Shown in pieces: positions 43,114 to 54,308 of a DNA stretch of 64,000 bases. The stretch comes from Allomyces arbusculus (taxonomy: Eukaryota; Blastocladiomycota; Blastocladiomycetes; Blastocladiales; Blastocladiaceae), in contig JADHYV010000078.1 of the NCBI GenBank assembly GCA_027604705.1, positions 1 to 64,000 on the forward strand. Reading direction: 5' to 3'. Numbering within the stretch: the stretch's first letter is position 1; each line of letters opens with the position of its first letter. The notes under the pieces are model-generated. The model did not search any database, was not told the DNA's origin, and worked only from the letters and a program-made list of their open reading frames with translations. The position numbers and the translations under genes are program-made.

Positions 43114-43970
43114 TCGAGGAGAAACCCTGGAGGATGAGCGACGTTACACGCCGCTATGAAAGCGTGCATGTTGGAGAGTTGATTGAATAGAGCAGGCGGA
43201 GAAGTAAAGGAACCATGCAATTATTGACTTCTTCGTGTCAATTTCGACGTGACGGGGCGAAGGTGGGGGAGAAGGTGAGGGAGGATCAACGAAAAAGTCC
43301 GAGTTCAAACAAGCCATTTGAGACAGCTGAGTCCCATTCAACAGTCGAAACTCGGTCGTCATCACTGATGCTTGAATTCTCTGTCAACCGCCTGGGAAAA
43401 GTTGCAACCGACAATGGAAACATAACCCACATCACGAGTGGCCGTGACGACGACGATCCCGTATGGATTCCCAAGGGCGACGTTTTGGAAAGGGGATGTG
43501 GCCATGCTTTGGGCCAAGACGCGGCCCCCGCACGCCGAGGTGCCTAAGCGCCATTTCCGCGGTATTCGGATACGTTGAACGTGCACGATTGGTCCCAGCG
43601 CGTCGAGGACGATGACCGCGTCCAATCATGTCTGTTTGCACAAATTCAAGCCGCACTGTCCCCGACATCGGCGCCGATTTGGCTAAGCGGTGGGACAAGA
43701 AGCTTCGTCAGGCGCTTTTGGCGACAATGGGGCGAATTTGGGCCGAGACGTATTCGTCGTCGTTCACGACGGCGACTGAGCTCATATCCTTCATCGCGCG
43801 CACCTGCGCATCGCGTGCGGGTGAAGAACGTCGTGTGTCTCTTGCCGTGTGGAAGAAGTGGTAAAGCTGCGTCGGGTTGCCAATTAATACAGAAATGTAT
43901 TTTTCTCCAACGCAAAAGCACAAATGCAACCGAAAGAATTCACCAAAATCACACCCGCGCACAACCCATC
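43114..43970. other. Convergent intergenic region
   Basis: 857 bp between two converging genes. Frames on both strands lack family resemblance; the plus-strand ones near 43575-44099 run into the antisense of UTP12 and are dismissed. No RNA gene is seen. Confidence 0.45.
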
Positions 43971-46901
43971 TCAGAACGTGGTCGTCGACAACAACTCCTT
44001 CTCGCGCTTCAGGTACCGGAATGCGGCCATATTGCGCCCAATCACATCGCGCTGCCGCTCGAGCGCCTTGCGCACGTGCGCTTGCAAACTCACGAGTGAC
44101 GGCCGCAACGCGCGCGTCGCCGTGATCTGGTGGTGGTGCACCTTGAGCAAGAAAAACAGGACGCGGCAGGTCACGGTCAAGTTCCACTCACGCTCGGCCC
44201 AGTGATTAGCGAGCTCGAGCAGCAGTGGGATCCACGAGAACGGAATCACGAGCAAGGCCGCCTCGAGGTCGGCCGACCGAATCTTCTCGATCGTGCTGAG
44301 CACGTAGGTCTCCGGGTCTGGCATGTTCATGGCCTGCAGGATAATGTTGGGCGTGAACGGTTCACCTGAGAGCTTGTGCTCGGCAATCCGCTCGCGCTCG
44401 TCCTTGGCGAGCTCGAGCGCCTCGAGAATGCGTTCACCGGCCTTAAGCGACTCGGCCGTAGCCTGCGCCACGTTGTCGGCGCCATCGGCCGCGTCGTTCG
44501 CGGCCTCGAGCAACGTCTCGTCGGCAGCCTCGTCCATCTCGCGCTCGCGCTCCTCGACGAGGAACAGCTGCTCGTCGGTCTTTTCCCAGACGCGCAGCGA
44601 CCGGTCGTGCGAACCCGACAGGATAAACGAACCATGCTTGGCGACGGCGAGTGCCCAGACTTCCGACAAGTGGCCCTGCAAAGTCGTGATGTTCTCAAAC
44701 TTGTCCATGTCCCAGTACTTGATCGACCGGTCCTTGGAGCACGAGAACACGTAGTGCGTGCCCCAGACAAACTTGACGGCCATGATCGAGTCCGAGTGCG
44801 CAAACAGAGACCGGTGGCAGTCACCGAAATCGAGCCCCCAGACCTTCAAGTTCTTGTCGGCCGACCCCGTCACGATCAGCGTGTTGTCAGACGAAATATC
44901 CATGCACAGCACCGGCAGCTTGTGCCCGTAGAGCGACAGCGAAAACTTGAGCGAATCGTAGTGGAAGACCTTGACCGTCGCGTCGAGCAGCGAGACGGCC
45001 AGCAGCTGCTGGTTCGGCGAGATTACCACCGACAGCACCTCGTCCGACAGCTTGAGCGTGCGCGTGTGGATCGCGGTGAGCCGGTTCCCCTCCTCCTTGA
45101 TCAGCGCGAAGTCCCAAAACTTGACCTGCTTGTCGGCCGACCCGGTCACGAACCCCGTCTTGTCGGGCGTCAGGTAGATGCTCCAAATGGCGCCTTCGTG
45201 CGCGTCGATTGTCTCGACGAGCGACGACGTAGCAATGGAAAAGATTTGCAGCTGGCCCGACTTAGTCCCGACCAAGAGCTACACGAAGGCGCGGGTGAGC
45301 AAAAACGGCCACACATTCGATCATTTGTTGAGTGGGGGGGGGGGGGGGAGCAACAACGTACATATTTGCCTCCTGGTACAAACGCGACGCTCAACGAGTA
45401 CCCCGACTCCATGCTGCGAATACACGTGCCGGTCCTCACGTTCCAAACCTTGACAAGGTTTGTCCCGGCACTCGCGGCGAGCTCGTCGTCCTGTGACAAC
45501 GTCACGGCGCGAATATCGCCGCGATGGCCCGGCATTTCGACAGCATGCTGCTTTTGCACGGCGTCGTCGGACACGGCAAACGTCTCAATCGAGTTGTTGG
45601 CCAGCGACGCCATGAAATGGAACAGCGGGCCCTTCTTCCCTTTACCCACGACCGTCGGCGCGCCCGGTGGTGGTGGGCACACGTCAAGCGACCGCACTTT
45701 TGCGCCGGCAAGCGCAACAAACACGGCCGAGATTTCGTCGGCCGGGGTCAGGACCACGTCCTCGGCGGCCGCACCATCAGCAGCGGCAGCCCCCTTTTCG
45801 CGGCGCCGCTTCCGCCGGCGCGCGAGTTTACTGCTGGCCTCGTCGGGCGAGAGCACCTTGAAGACTTGCACCTGTGTGTCGACGCACGCGGCGACGAGGT
45901 ACCGGTGGCATGCCGAGAACCGCAGGGAGACGGCGCGCTGGGACGAGACCTTTTTCAGGTCACCGTGGAACGTAATCGCGCGCGTCGGTTCGTCGAGCAT
46001 GGCCACGTCGCCGTCGGCCGACGCGGATGGCGGTTGCGCGTCGCTCGTCGAGGTAGAAAGAATCTGGTCGAGGTGCGCAGTATTCACCTTATGTACCTTG
46101 ATTTCCTCGCCGGCCGAGACGAGCGTGAGCGTTTCTGGTGGGTCCTGCCACATGTGGGTCACGGCCATGGCCCAGACTTCGCTGCGGTGCGTGACGACCG
46201 TTTCAACACACGCGTTCGTCGCCAAGTCCCACGCCTTGATGGTCGTGTCCTTGGACGCGGACAGCAAGTGTGCCGGCGGCAAGTCGACCAAGTGGCGGTG
46301 CAATTGGCGGTCGTGCTTCCGGTCCACGTCGAGCGACTCGGCGCGTTGCTGCAGGGCCGTTCCCGACGGGACAAAAACGAGCGACGTGATCTGGTCCTTG
46401 TGGCCCTTCAACCGTGCTTTCCCGGCCTCGCCGACAATGTCCCACATCACGATTTCCGTGTCGGCCGAGCCGGACGCGAGCGTCGTGCCCGCCGGATCGA
46501 ACGCGAGCGCAGTTACGGCACCCTTGTGGCCGCGGAAAATGACCTGCGGCGTCGTCGACGACCGCATCGTCCAGACGCGGATGCTGCCGTCGTTGTACCT
46601 ATATTCGAACTGCCATCATCAGAGCGCAAGTCGTGGTGGATGACGGGGTGCAGGATGGGCCGTACCCGACGGCAAAGTGGTTCCCCTGCCTCGTGCGTGC
46701 AATGCACGTCACTTCGGCCTTGTTCTCGTCGTCGCGCCATGTCGTGACGGGTTCGGCCTTTTTGCAGTCCCAGACAATCACGTCTTGCAGCGCCGGCGCG
46801 ATGGCGAGGCGGCCCGTCACATCAGCGACGAGGTTGGCGCCAGTCGACGCGACGACGCCGAACGTGCGCCCGGGCACGTAGCGCAGGTACGCCTTGACCA
46901 T
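43971..46901 (-). CDS. UTP12: U3 snoRNP UTP-B subunit UTP12/WDR3
   Basis: Three exons: 46901-46666, 46598-45362, 45278-43971 (phases 2 and 0), 926 aa (yeast Utp12 943). It begins MVKAYLRYVPGRTFGVV, as Utp12/WDR3 do, and carries two WD40 propellers with many GH-WD units, e.g. HFAVG-YNDGSIRVW across the first junction, GHKGAVTALAFDPAG, SASKDTTIKAWD, GTKSGQLQIF, GSADKQVKFWD, SCSKDRSIKYWD and GSHDRSLRVWE. An acidic linker and the C-terminal Utp12 domain (PETYVLSTIEKIRSADLEAA to FRYLKREKELLS) follow. It is part of the UTP-B module of the small-subunit processome. The second intron contains a 16-nt C run on the coding strand (45333-45348). A 755-codon antisense frame over this gene is a by-product of its codon bias. 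Confidence 0.95.
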
Positions 46902-47299
46902 GGTTCAATTTGATCGGAGCAAATTGAAGTTGGTGCGCGAGGAGTTGCCAAGAACGGTCCAAGAAGCGGGCAGGTGGCTGGATATATTGAGGTCCGATGC
47001 GTGCGCTCGTGGTGCTGATGCTGCTGTATTAGCTGCGTCGCGATCGGTGCGGCTGTCGTCGAGGTCGTGGTCGTCTGCAATGGAAATGTGATCAGCGTGA
47101 GCGGCGGGACAAGGTGCGCGCTGGTCACGTGCAATCAGCTGTAGCGTTGCTGGACCTGGCACGTCTCGCACGCTCGAGACTCCCAGCGCTGATCCTCATC
47201 CAGCCTGCGGCTCTCAGCCGCCGTTGCCCCTTGCAACCGCTCCGGCAACTTGCCGCAGTCGCTGTCCAGAGGACGTCGAATAATAATCTGCAATCTAAA
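46902..47299. promoter_or_regulatory. Shared promoter between UTP12 and the coiled-coil gene
   Basis: 398 bp between divergent start codons, lower in GC near 46980-47110. No TATA box at a consistent distance. Confidence 0.45.
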
Positions 47300-47873
47300 A
47301 TGGACTTGTCAACCACGGGTCCGAGCGGCATGCCGCGCACGGCACGACCAAGCGCACTCGCGACCAATCGACCACCCATGAGCACCACCCGTTCCTCGAT
47401 GACCGCGCAAGCCGCGGCCCTGCAAGCGTTCAACATGGAGCTTGTCAAAAGTATCCCGCCCTTCGCATTCCTCTTCCGACCACGACGCACGGCGCCGATC
47501 TGACGGCGCGAACCCAGGATAGCCGTCGAACAGCTCCGCTCGACGCTCGCCAGCGTCACGGCCACGATTCAGACCGAACAGCAACTGCGCGACCAAACGC
47601 AGGCCGAAATGGACCGATTGACCCGAGACTTGCAGCAGCGCGATGCCAACTTAGCGACGCTGCGCACGCACCACGACGAGATTGCGGGCGCGCTGAGCAA
47701 GGCCGAGGAGGCGTACGCGCAGGTAAGATGGATGGGTGGTCCTGATCGTTTGGTGGGTGGAGAGCTCATGGGCACATCGTTTGATGAAGCAGATTGTCGA
47801 GAGTTCGCAGGCGCTGCTGTCGTCCGTCAAGCGCGACGCCGAGCACATTGCAGCAGGTCAACGGCGTACGTAA
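47300..47873 (+). CDS. Small coiled-coil protein, three exons
   Basis: Exons 47300-47450, 47523-47722, 47793-47873 (phases 1 and 0), 143 aa. Residues 1-35 are Ser/Thr/Pro/Arg-rich and disordered. From about residue 36 (AAALQAFNMELVK) to 135 the chain is one long amphipathic coiled coil with heptad Leu/Ala and many Gln, Glu and Asp (EQLRSTLASVTATIQTEQ; EMDRLTRDLQQRDANLATL), ending IVESSQALLSSVKRDAEHI. The heptad pattern continues across both splice junctions, which supports the model. Family not recognised; size and shape are those of small kinetochore, BLOC or cilium subunits, but no diagnostic motif is present. Confidence 0.65.
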
Positions 47874-48059
47874 ACGTTTCTCCCTCGTTCGTGTGGTCGT
47901 GCAAGGACTTGACGCGGGGCGACCGTCTTGAATAGACTCGAGGAGGATTCCGCGGTAACAATGTGCAAATGAAGTCGTTTTTGTTTCACCGGCACCTGAG
48001 CCTAAATGAGCGCGTCGCGTTCAAGTAAAAAGAAGACAGTTCGCGTGTTACGCGCAGCG

Positions 48060-48673
48060 CTACTGTGAGCGCGCCGTGGTGGTCGGGGCCCTTCCACAGA
48101 CACCCGTCCCGCTCTTGGCCGACGTGCGGGCAGGCGACCCACAGTACTACGAGGAGGGCAACGGGCGCGTTGGCCACGAACAGGTACCGCGAACGGCACT
48201 TGGAGACGGCCAGGAACCTGTACGTGAACGACTTTCCAGTCAGCTTGGCAGGCCGGCGGTGCGGACGGCACGATGTAGAAGTCGCACCAGCTCAATTCGA
48301 GTTGAATCGTGTGAAAGACCATTGGCGATCCGGCCACGGGGAACGAGAGACCTGTTCGTGCCAGTGGAAATGCAAACGGTCATGTCTCGTCGTCGGAACG
48401 TGTCCAGCTCACGATGACGGTGAACGCACTTGACGGATTTGTTGGCGTTGATCCAGTTTGAGTCCATGGGAAGAGGTGGTCCCACCACGCGCGGGCAGCG
48501 TCGTCGTCCTTTTTCGGGTCCTGATCAAAGACCGCCACGTCGGGACCGTGGAGCAAGGCCGTCGCGGGCCTCGGAGCGCGCTGCACCGGGTTCAGGAAGA
48601 GCAGCGTGCCCGTGACGGCCGGGTGCGCGGTCAGGTCCGCGAGCAGGTCGCTAAAGTCGGTCGCCGCGGCCAT
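48060..48673 (-). CDS. Orphan protein, last exon unresolved
   Basis: Exon 1 48673-48430 opens MAAATDFSDLLADLTAHPAV and contains a plausible fold with ALLHGPDVAVFDQDP and AARAWWDHLFPW. A gtgcgt donor at 48429 and acceptor acag at 48352 join it in phase 1 to an exon starting at 48351 that reads LSFPVAGSPMVFHTIQLELS and WCDFYIVPSAPPAC. Beyond that, two or three splice choices are possible (donors gtacag or gtacct with acceptor cgtag near 48138), ending at a TAG at 48060-48062 or running to other stops. No family is recognised. The alternation of Trp, Asp and hydrophobic residues looks like real protein, but a decayed gene cannot be excluded. Confidence 0.35.
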
Positions 48674-49418
48674 TTGCGCCGAGTTGGTGCCGAGTCCTGC
48701 GTCGCTCCAGCGGGAGATGTCAGATCGCGGAGGCCCTGCACGAGCTGATCGACGCTGGCTGGCGGCGGTTCGGCGAGTTCAAGGAGCAGTCTCGACCGCA
48801 TCCCGTGACGTGGCGCGCAGGGCAGCTTGGGTCGCGTCGGGTTCAGTTGACCTCGCGCCCGCCTTGGGCGATCAGCCGAGGCAACACGGCGCTCACTGCA
48901 CCACCGGCCCGCCTCCCCACACCACCACACGCAGCCTTGGCCGTTGATGGCCGGCCCGCGCTGACAGCCTGCGATCTAAGGTTTCCAACCTCTCCTCGCC
49001 TCTGTTCGCCCTTCCTTTTGCCCGCCCAAGCACCTGTACGCACGCTCGCCACCCGTGCCCACCCGACCGCCGCAGTATCCGCGCCGTTCCCAGTCAATCT
49101 CGCGCGAACTCGCCGCCAGCGAGCTCTCTCCCGCACCACCACTCTCCCGCACCACCACCGAGATTGCCTCCTGATCCGCGCTCAACGCGTCCCAATTCGA
49201 CTTCAACACACCAGCAGCACCAACCCGTCCAGCGCCCGCTCATCAACGCGGTTACGCGCGCCTGCTTGCTCATTGCTCGAGCACCCATTCCTCGAAATTT
49301 GCACGCCGTCCTCGCCAGGCTGCTCTGCTCTTGCACCACCAACAGCAACACCAACCGCATCTGATCCGGCGGATCCCGCTCCACCAAGTCTGCAGCCGCG
49401 CCCATCTCCGACGGCACC
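48674..49418. promoter_or_regulatory. Upstream region of ERG3 homolog
   Basis: 745 bp between divergent genes. From 48990 to 49400 the plus strand is C/T- and Ser/Pro/Thr-codon-rich (CCCGCC, CACCACC), as expected for a pyrimidine-rich fungal promoter and 5' UTR. No supported ORF. Confidence 0.45.
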
Positions 49419-50578
49419 ATGGACATTGTCCTCGACTACGCAGACCACTACGCGCTCGACACGATCTACGCGCACGTTGCCAACGCATTTGCCGCGACGC
49501 CGTGGCACGATGTTGTTGACGCCCATTTGCTCGTGCGCGACTCGCTTGTACGGCAAGGATGGACGTTGTTTTGGCTCAATGCCATTGGCGCCATCATTCT
49601 GTACCTGCTGCTCGCGTCCGTCTCCTTCTACACCATCTACGACCACGACCAAATGAAGCACCCGAAATTCTTGCCCAACCAAATTGCGCGCGAAATCAAG
49701 CTCAGCGTGATTGCGCTGCCGGTCATGTCGGCGCTCATGCTGCCGGAGTTCCTCTTGGAAGTGCGCGGGTACTCGAAGCTCTACGACAATGTCGACGAGT
49801 ACGGGTGGGGGTACTTGATTGCGACGGTGCCGCTCTACTTGTTCTTCACCGACATGTGCATCTACTGGTGCGTTGCAATGGCGATGATATCGCGCTGGAT
49901 TGATCGCACGACACGCCGCGACTGATCATCCCCATCGCTGCGCTCTGCTCTGCTGTTGCAGGATCCACCGATGGGAGCACCACCCGGCCGTCTACGCCTA
50001 CGTACACAAGCCGCACCACCTGTGGAAGGTTCCGACGCCGTTTGCCGCGTACGCGTTTCATCCGGTTGTACGTTATCCCTTCCGCTTTAACGCGCACGCC
50101 CCGTCCATGCGCTCACGCACTCTCTCCCTCACCCTGCGCATAGGACGGGTTCCTGCAGGCGCTGCCGTACCACATGTTCCCGTTCATCTTCCCGCTGCAC
50201 AAGTACCTCTATCTCGGCCTGTTCCTGTTTGTCATGATCTGGACCGTCTTCATCCACGACGGCGCCTACTTTGTGTCTGGCACGTTCATCAACGGCGCCG
50301 CACACCATACCGTGCACCACCTCGAGTTCAACTATAACTACGGCCAGTACTTCACGCTGTGGTGCGTCCCTTCGGTCTCCTTTCGTCGTGATGCAGTGGA
50401 TCCGGAACGTGCAGCTAACGCCAATCGCTCCCAACTCGCACGCAGGGACATGCTCGGCGGCTCGCACAAGACGCCGACGCTCGAGAACACGATGCCGCAG
50501 AAGGGCAAATTGACGCAGAACATGGCATCGACGCCCACGCGCGACGTGCAAAAGTCGGGCAAGAAGAAGCGCGATTGA
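49419..50578 (+). CDS. ERG3: Delta7-sterol C-5 desaturase
   Basis: Four exons: 49419-49867, 49962-50067, 50144-50361, 50446-50578 (phases 2, 0, 2), 301 aa. It has the three histidine clusters of the fatty-acid hydroxylase superfamily: HRWEHH (152-157, formed across the first junction), HKPHH (165-169) and HHTVHH (239-244), plus the ERG3-type [20 protein letters not shown] and [11 protein letters not shown] helices precede the first box ([14 protein letters not shown]) and lie between boxes ([16 protein letters not shown]). The enzyme introduces the C5-C6 double bond of ergosterol in the endoplasmic reticulum, using cytochrome b5; a cytochrome-b5-domain gene lies 3 kb away, which may be chance. 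Basic C-terminus KKKRD could act in ER retention. Confidence 0.92.
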
Positions 50579-51517
50579 GCGACGACACCCAATGCCCGCA
50601 ACGGTTTTTCCGCGGATCTGTCGGCGACGCGACGCGACGCGTTTGCTCGCTCGCCACGCGCCCGGCGCCGAACGCGGCGGCACACCGCTTGCCTGGCCGC
50701 GCATTACGCGCTCACTCGCGTGGGGACTGGGCGGATCGCGTGGCGCCCGCCCGAATCCTTTTCAGTGACCTTGAACAATATACTTTTTGCCGGTTTTGGT
50801 TTGTGCATGTTGTGCGCGCGTCAGTTCCGGGGATTTGGCCTGCCAGGGTGGTTGGGCATGGCGGGTGCTGGGAGAGGGGGGGGGGGGGAGGGGAGGGGAG
50901 GGGAGGGAGAGTGCCAGGGCCGGGATTTGGCCCTTGTGCGAAGGGCAACACTGTTCGTCCACTCCACAGAGTTCCAACGCGGAGAGGATTTCACGCGCCG
51001 ATGTAGCCGCTTTCCGAACAGATGCACGCGCGCGTGGGTCCGCGATGTGTTCGTGCTGAAACGCTGCGCGCACGCTCCCTGTGGAACACACGATCCACGA
51101 TGAACCCGCGCTTGCAGGTCGCAACGATCGGGCCAGCCTGACCGGCCGTGATGAAAATCTCTCTCGTGCTCTCTCTCTTGCGGCCAGAGTGCCGAGGGCA
51201 GGGTGCGCTCACAGAGCGAGCAGAGCGGCAACTGGAGGTCGACCGCAATGAAAAACACTTCCCAGCACGACGCCAGACCGAGACGGCCAAAATGATAACA
51301 ATGGGTAAAGACCATGAGGAACCTCAACTACAACAAGCACGCCGCATGCACAACCGTCCTGTGCACTGGCCCCAAGCGCTCCGGCGGAACTGATCTCACG
51401 CCGCACCATGTCCACCAGTGTGCCGTCGCCATCCCGGACCCGATCGACGAGCGCGGAGTCGCACAGCCAGACCCTGTCCACCAAGCGCGCCTGTCCGCCG
51501 GTCGGCGGCAAGTCTGC
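50579..51517. other. Convergent intergenic region with G-rich microsatellite
   Basis: 939 bp. 13 Gs at 50876-50888 run into (AGGGG)n to about 50910. No coding signal otherwise. Confidence 0.55.
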
Positions 51518-52350
51518 TTATGCGAGAAACTCGGCGGCCTTGCCCGTCTAGATCCACCCGCAAACATCACGTTAGAGCCAGCTGCGTGCGTTTCCCCGCC
51601 GACACCGTCACCCACCACTAGAAAGACACATACCTGCAACAGCGCAACAATCAATCCAAACATGCCAATGACCGACCCGAAAATGCCAATCACGAGCACT
51701 TTCACAAACAGGGCCGCGTCGTGCGCGTCGGCGAGCGCCGTCGACGAGCCCGTCAGGCCGACCGTGAGCCCACAGGCAATGTTGCACAGCCCGACGGTGA
51801 GCCCGGACCAGAAGAGCGAGTAGCCCGTGTAGTAGTGCGAGGCGGTGAAGGCGAGCGGCGAGACGTTGCCGAGCTTGGCGGAGAAGACGATCGCGACGAT
51901 AATGCCGTAAATGGCCACGGCTTCGCAGAAAATGATGCTGAATGGGAAGTGCGGTCACGTCATTGGGTCTTGCGAGAAGTGGGCGGGGAGAGAGAAGCGA
52001 CGGACCTGACCAAGTTCTTGGTCGTGATCCGCGGCACACGCACGCCAGCACCGAGAATGCTCACGCCGACAACAAAGATGCCCCTAGATCGCGTCGACCG
52101 TGAGCCGGCGGTCTTCCACGCAGCGCGTAAAATGCAAGACGCACCACGCGGCGCCCACGACCGACAGGCCAATCGCGAGCCCAATGCCAATGGACGCCCA
52201 CATATAGGGCGAAATGGCGAGCAAGTAGTAGCCGACATCAAAGGCCTCACCGTAGCCGGTGAAGAGCAGGTACAGGGCAATGACCGTGACGACGGCCGAC
52301 GTGTAGGAGAGGAGTGCGACCGGGTTGGTCGCGAGTGTCTTGTACTGCAT
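51518..52350 (-). CDS. VMA16: V-type ATPase proteolipid subunit c''
   Basis: Four exons: 52350-52145, 52083-52006, 51937-51634, 51547-51518 (phases 2, 2, 0), 205 aa (yeast Vma16 213). The last exon codes only nine residues (TGKAAEFLA). Blocks match Vma16: [60 protein letters not shown] with the essential carboxylate Glu100, [17 protein letters not shown] and [10 protein letters not shown]. Five membrane helices, an N-terminal extra helix as in c''. It sits in the rotating proton-translocating ring of the vacuolar/Golgi pump. At the position of the non-essential second Glu of yeast Vma16 (VIEIFGS) this protein has Gly (VIGIFGS). A longer read-through frame past the last-intron donor is not real. 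Confidence 0.94.
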
Positions 52351-53057
52351 GGCTGTGGGCTTGTCGTCGATGCGATGCTTGTTGGGAGATCACGATTGGT
52401 CGCGAATGAGCGGAATGGGCCCAAAGACAAGACGCGCGTTCAGGAATGATAGAGCGCGCGGGTGCCGCGTTCGATCGCGCGAGCAATTCAGGTCGAGAGG
52501 ATCTCCTGCGCGTTGAGTTTGTGGGGGTCGGGCGCCGTGAGACGCGGTCCAATCGGCCTTTGTCAATCGCTACTTGACCGGTGGAGAGCGTCGAAGATGG
52601 CGAGCGGCACGGAATGCAGCCTGTGCAGCGCGTCCAAGGCGGCAAGTTGGGCTGGGTTGGTGATTGAAGTCGACGACGTGAGGGAAGATCACACAGTTGC
52701 TGCCAAAACGCTTGCGACGCGACCGCGACCAGAGTAACGTGACTTCGACCCCGCATTTATATTTACGCGTTTTTCGACGTGCCATGGCGCTGACAAAAGT
52801 CGGCCCCGTTCCGCACTACCTCGCCTTACTCTCGCTCTTCATTTTCGAGTTTCGGTCATTGTTCAACCTGTCGCCACCGGCTTCTTTCCGCAGCAGCACC
52901 GACTTTAGAACCGCTCAAACCAACTCTCTCCAAGTTGCAGCAGCACTGTCGTTGTCGCCGTACCAGCATCCGTTTCAGCATCAACTCGAACTACACGAGG
53001 ACACTCGGAATACAAGCTCGACCGACCGTTCGACACCAAGACCATTGCCACCACCCC
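52351..53057. promoter_or_regulatory. Shared promoter between VMA16 and the cytochrome-b5 gene
   Basis: 707 bp between divergent start codons. A short AT-rich patch (atttatatttacg at 52754-52766) is the only TATA-like element; its partner gene is unclear. Confidence 0.4.
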
Positions 53058-53918
53058 ATGATGGCCTCGCTGCTTTCCTGCTGGCTCGCGCCCAAGAAAG
53101 CCGAAGATAACGGCGCGGACCCGGACGCTGACGTGACCGACGCACCCGCCTCGACCGTGACCAACATTCCAGACGTGCATGTCGACAACCCGCCCACACC
53201 CACGTCCCCATCAACGGCGGCTGCCGGGTCCCCCGCGGGTGGAGTCGTCAGGCCGTCATTATCCCCGACATCCAGTCTGTCACGTCCGACGCGGGCAGCG
53301 TCGCCGCCGAGGTTATCGCCGGCCGCGAACACGAGCCCACGGGTCCAGCAGTCAGCGCTCCCACCACGAAACCAGAGTGCGCTTTGTCCCGTCGTTTTTG
53401 GCCACGCATCTGCGACGGCGCTGACACGTGTCTCGATAGACCGCTCGCTGCTCTCGCCCGTCTTCCCGACCCTCTCCTCGGCGCAACGTGTCTCGTCCCC
53501 GTCCTCGTCGGCGCGCAAAAAGGTGGGCCTGGAACCGGGTCACTCGCCGCTCGACTGGGCGAGGCTCAAGTCGTCGGGCGCCGACTTGAAGGGCGCCGAC
53601 CCGGCGACGGTGCGGCTGACCATGGAGGAAGTGGCCAAGCACACGACCGAGGAGGATGCATGGACGGTGCTGCACGGCAAGGTCTACAATTTGACGCCAT
53701 ACATGAAGTACCATCCGGGTGGCGTCAAGCAGCTCATGAAAGGCGCCGGCAAGGACTCAACGCGCTTGTTCAGTACGTCGTGGTCGGCATGATTGGTCGG
53801 GTGGAGAAGAATACTGTGCTAACCAGCATTGTTATCCGTGTGTTTAGTGGCGATTCACGCGTGGGTCAATGCCGAGTACCTGCTCGACGCATGTTTTATT
53901 GGATACCTGGAGCAATAG
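53058..53918 (+). CDS. Cytochrome b5-domain protein (Irc21/CYB5R4 N-terminal type)
   Basis: Two exons, 53058-53772 and 53848-53918 (phase 1, donor gtacgt), 261 aa. Residues 1-165 are Ser/Pro/Thr-rich and disordered. The rest is one cytochrome b5 domain with the lead-in PGHSPLDWARLKSSGADLKG that is typical of Irc21 and of the N-terminal module of CYB5R4 (NCB5OR). Heme ligands are His219 in HPGG and His242 in IHAWVN, the second provided by the short last exon after the intron. No C-terminal membrane anchor, unlike microsomal cytochrome b5, so probably soluble. Yeast Irc21 is a poorly understood hemoprotein linked to DNA damage and drug response. Confidence 0.88.
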
Positions 53919-54308
53919 ACAGCTCTTTTGTTCGTGAGCAGTCTGTGAGAATCGGAAGTGTCCACATCGCACTGCAGCTTGGGTCCACGCCACCATGCTT
54001 CCCCGCATCCTCGCCGCTGCCATTGCTCTCCTGCGACAGCATCAGGAGCAATTATATGTATATTAATTGGTCTGAAACGCCAATGAGCACGTAGCACGGT
54101 GGCACGGTTAGGCCAGTGACTTGGCCGAGTTTCGCCATTGGTTGGGTGGCGCAGGCCAAGTCCGTGGGTTGGCAACATTGCCTGCCAAGTCACTGCTCCA
54201 AAAGATATCCCTTCCGACTGCCAACCTTCGGTCTTTCTCCCTCTGCTCTTTTGGCTTGAGCAAGTGTTGCACCCGACCACAACAACCGATACCCGACGAC
54301 TACCAACC
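53919..54308. promoter_or_regulatory. Upstream region of OMA1 copy 1
   Basis: 390 bp between tandem genes, with an AT-rich patch (54048-54072) that may hold the polyadenylation signal of the preceding gene. The 100 bp before the ATG are C/T-rich. Confidence 0.4.

Noticed and set aside
44376-46643. 755-codon plus-strand ORF
   Set aside because: It is the antisense of UTP12, which has complete WD40 units and matching splice junctions. High GC and codon bias keep antisense frames open.
51328-51517. Extension of the VMA16 third exon past 51634
   Set aside because: The frame runs through a gtatgt donor; the correct end is the nine-residue last exon, which restores the family C-terminus.
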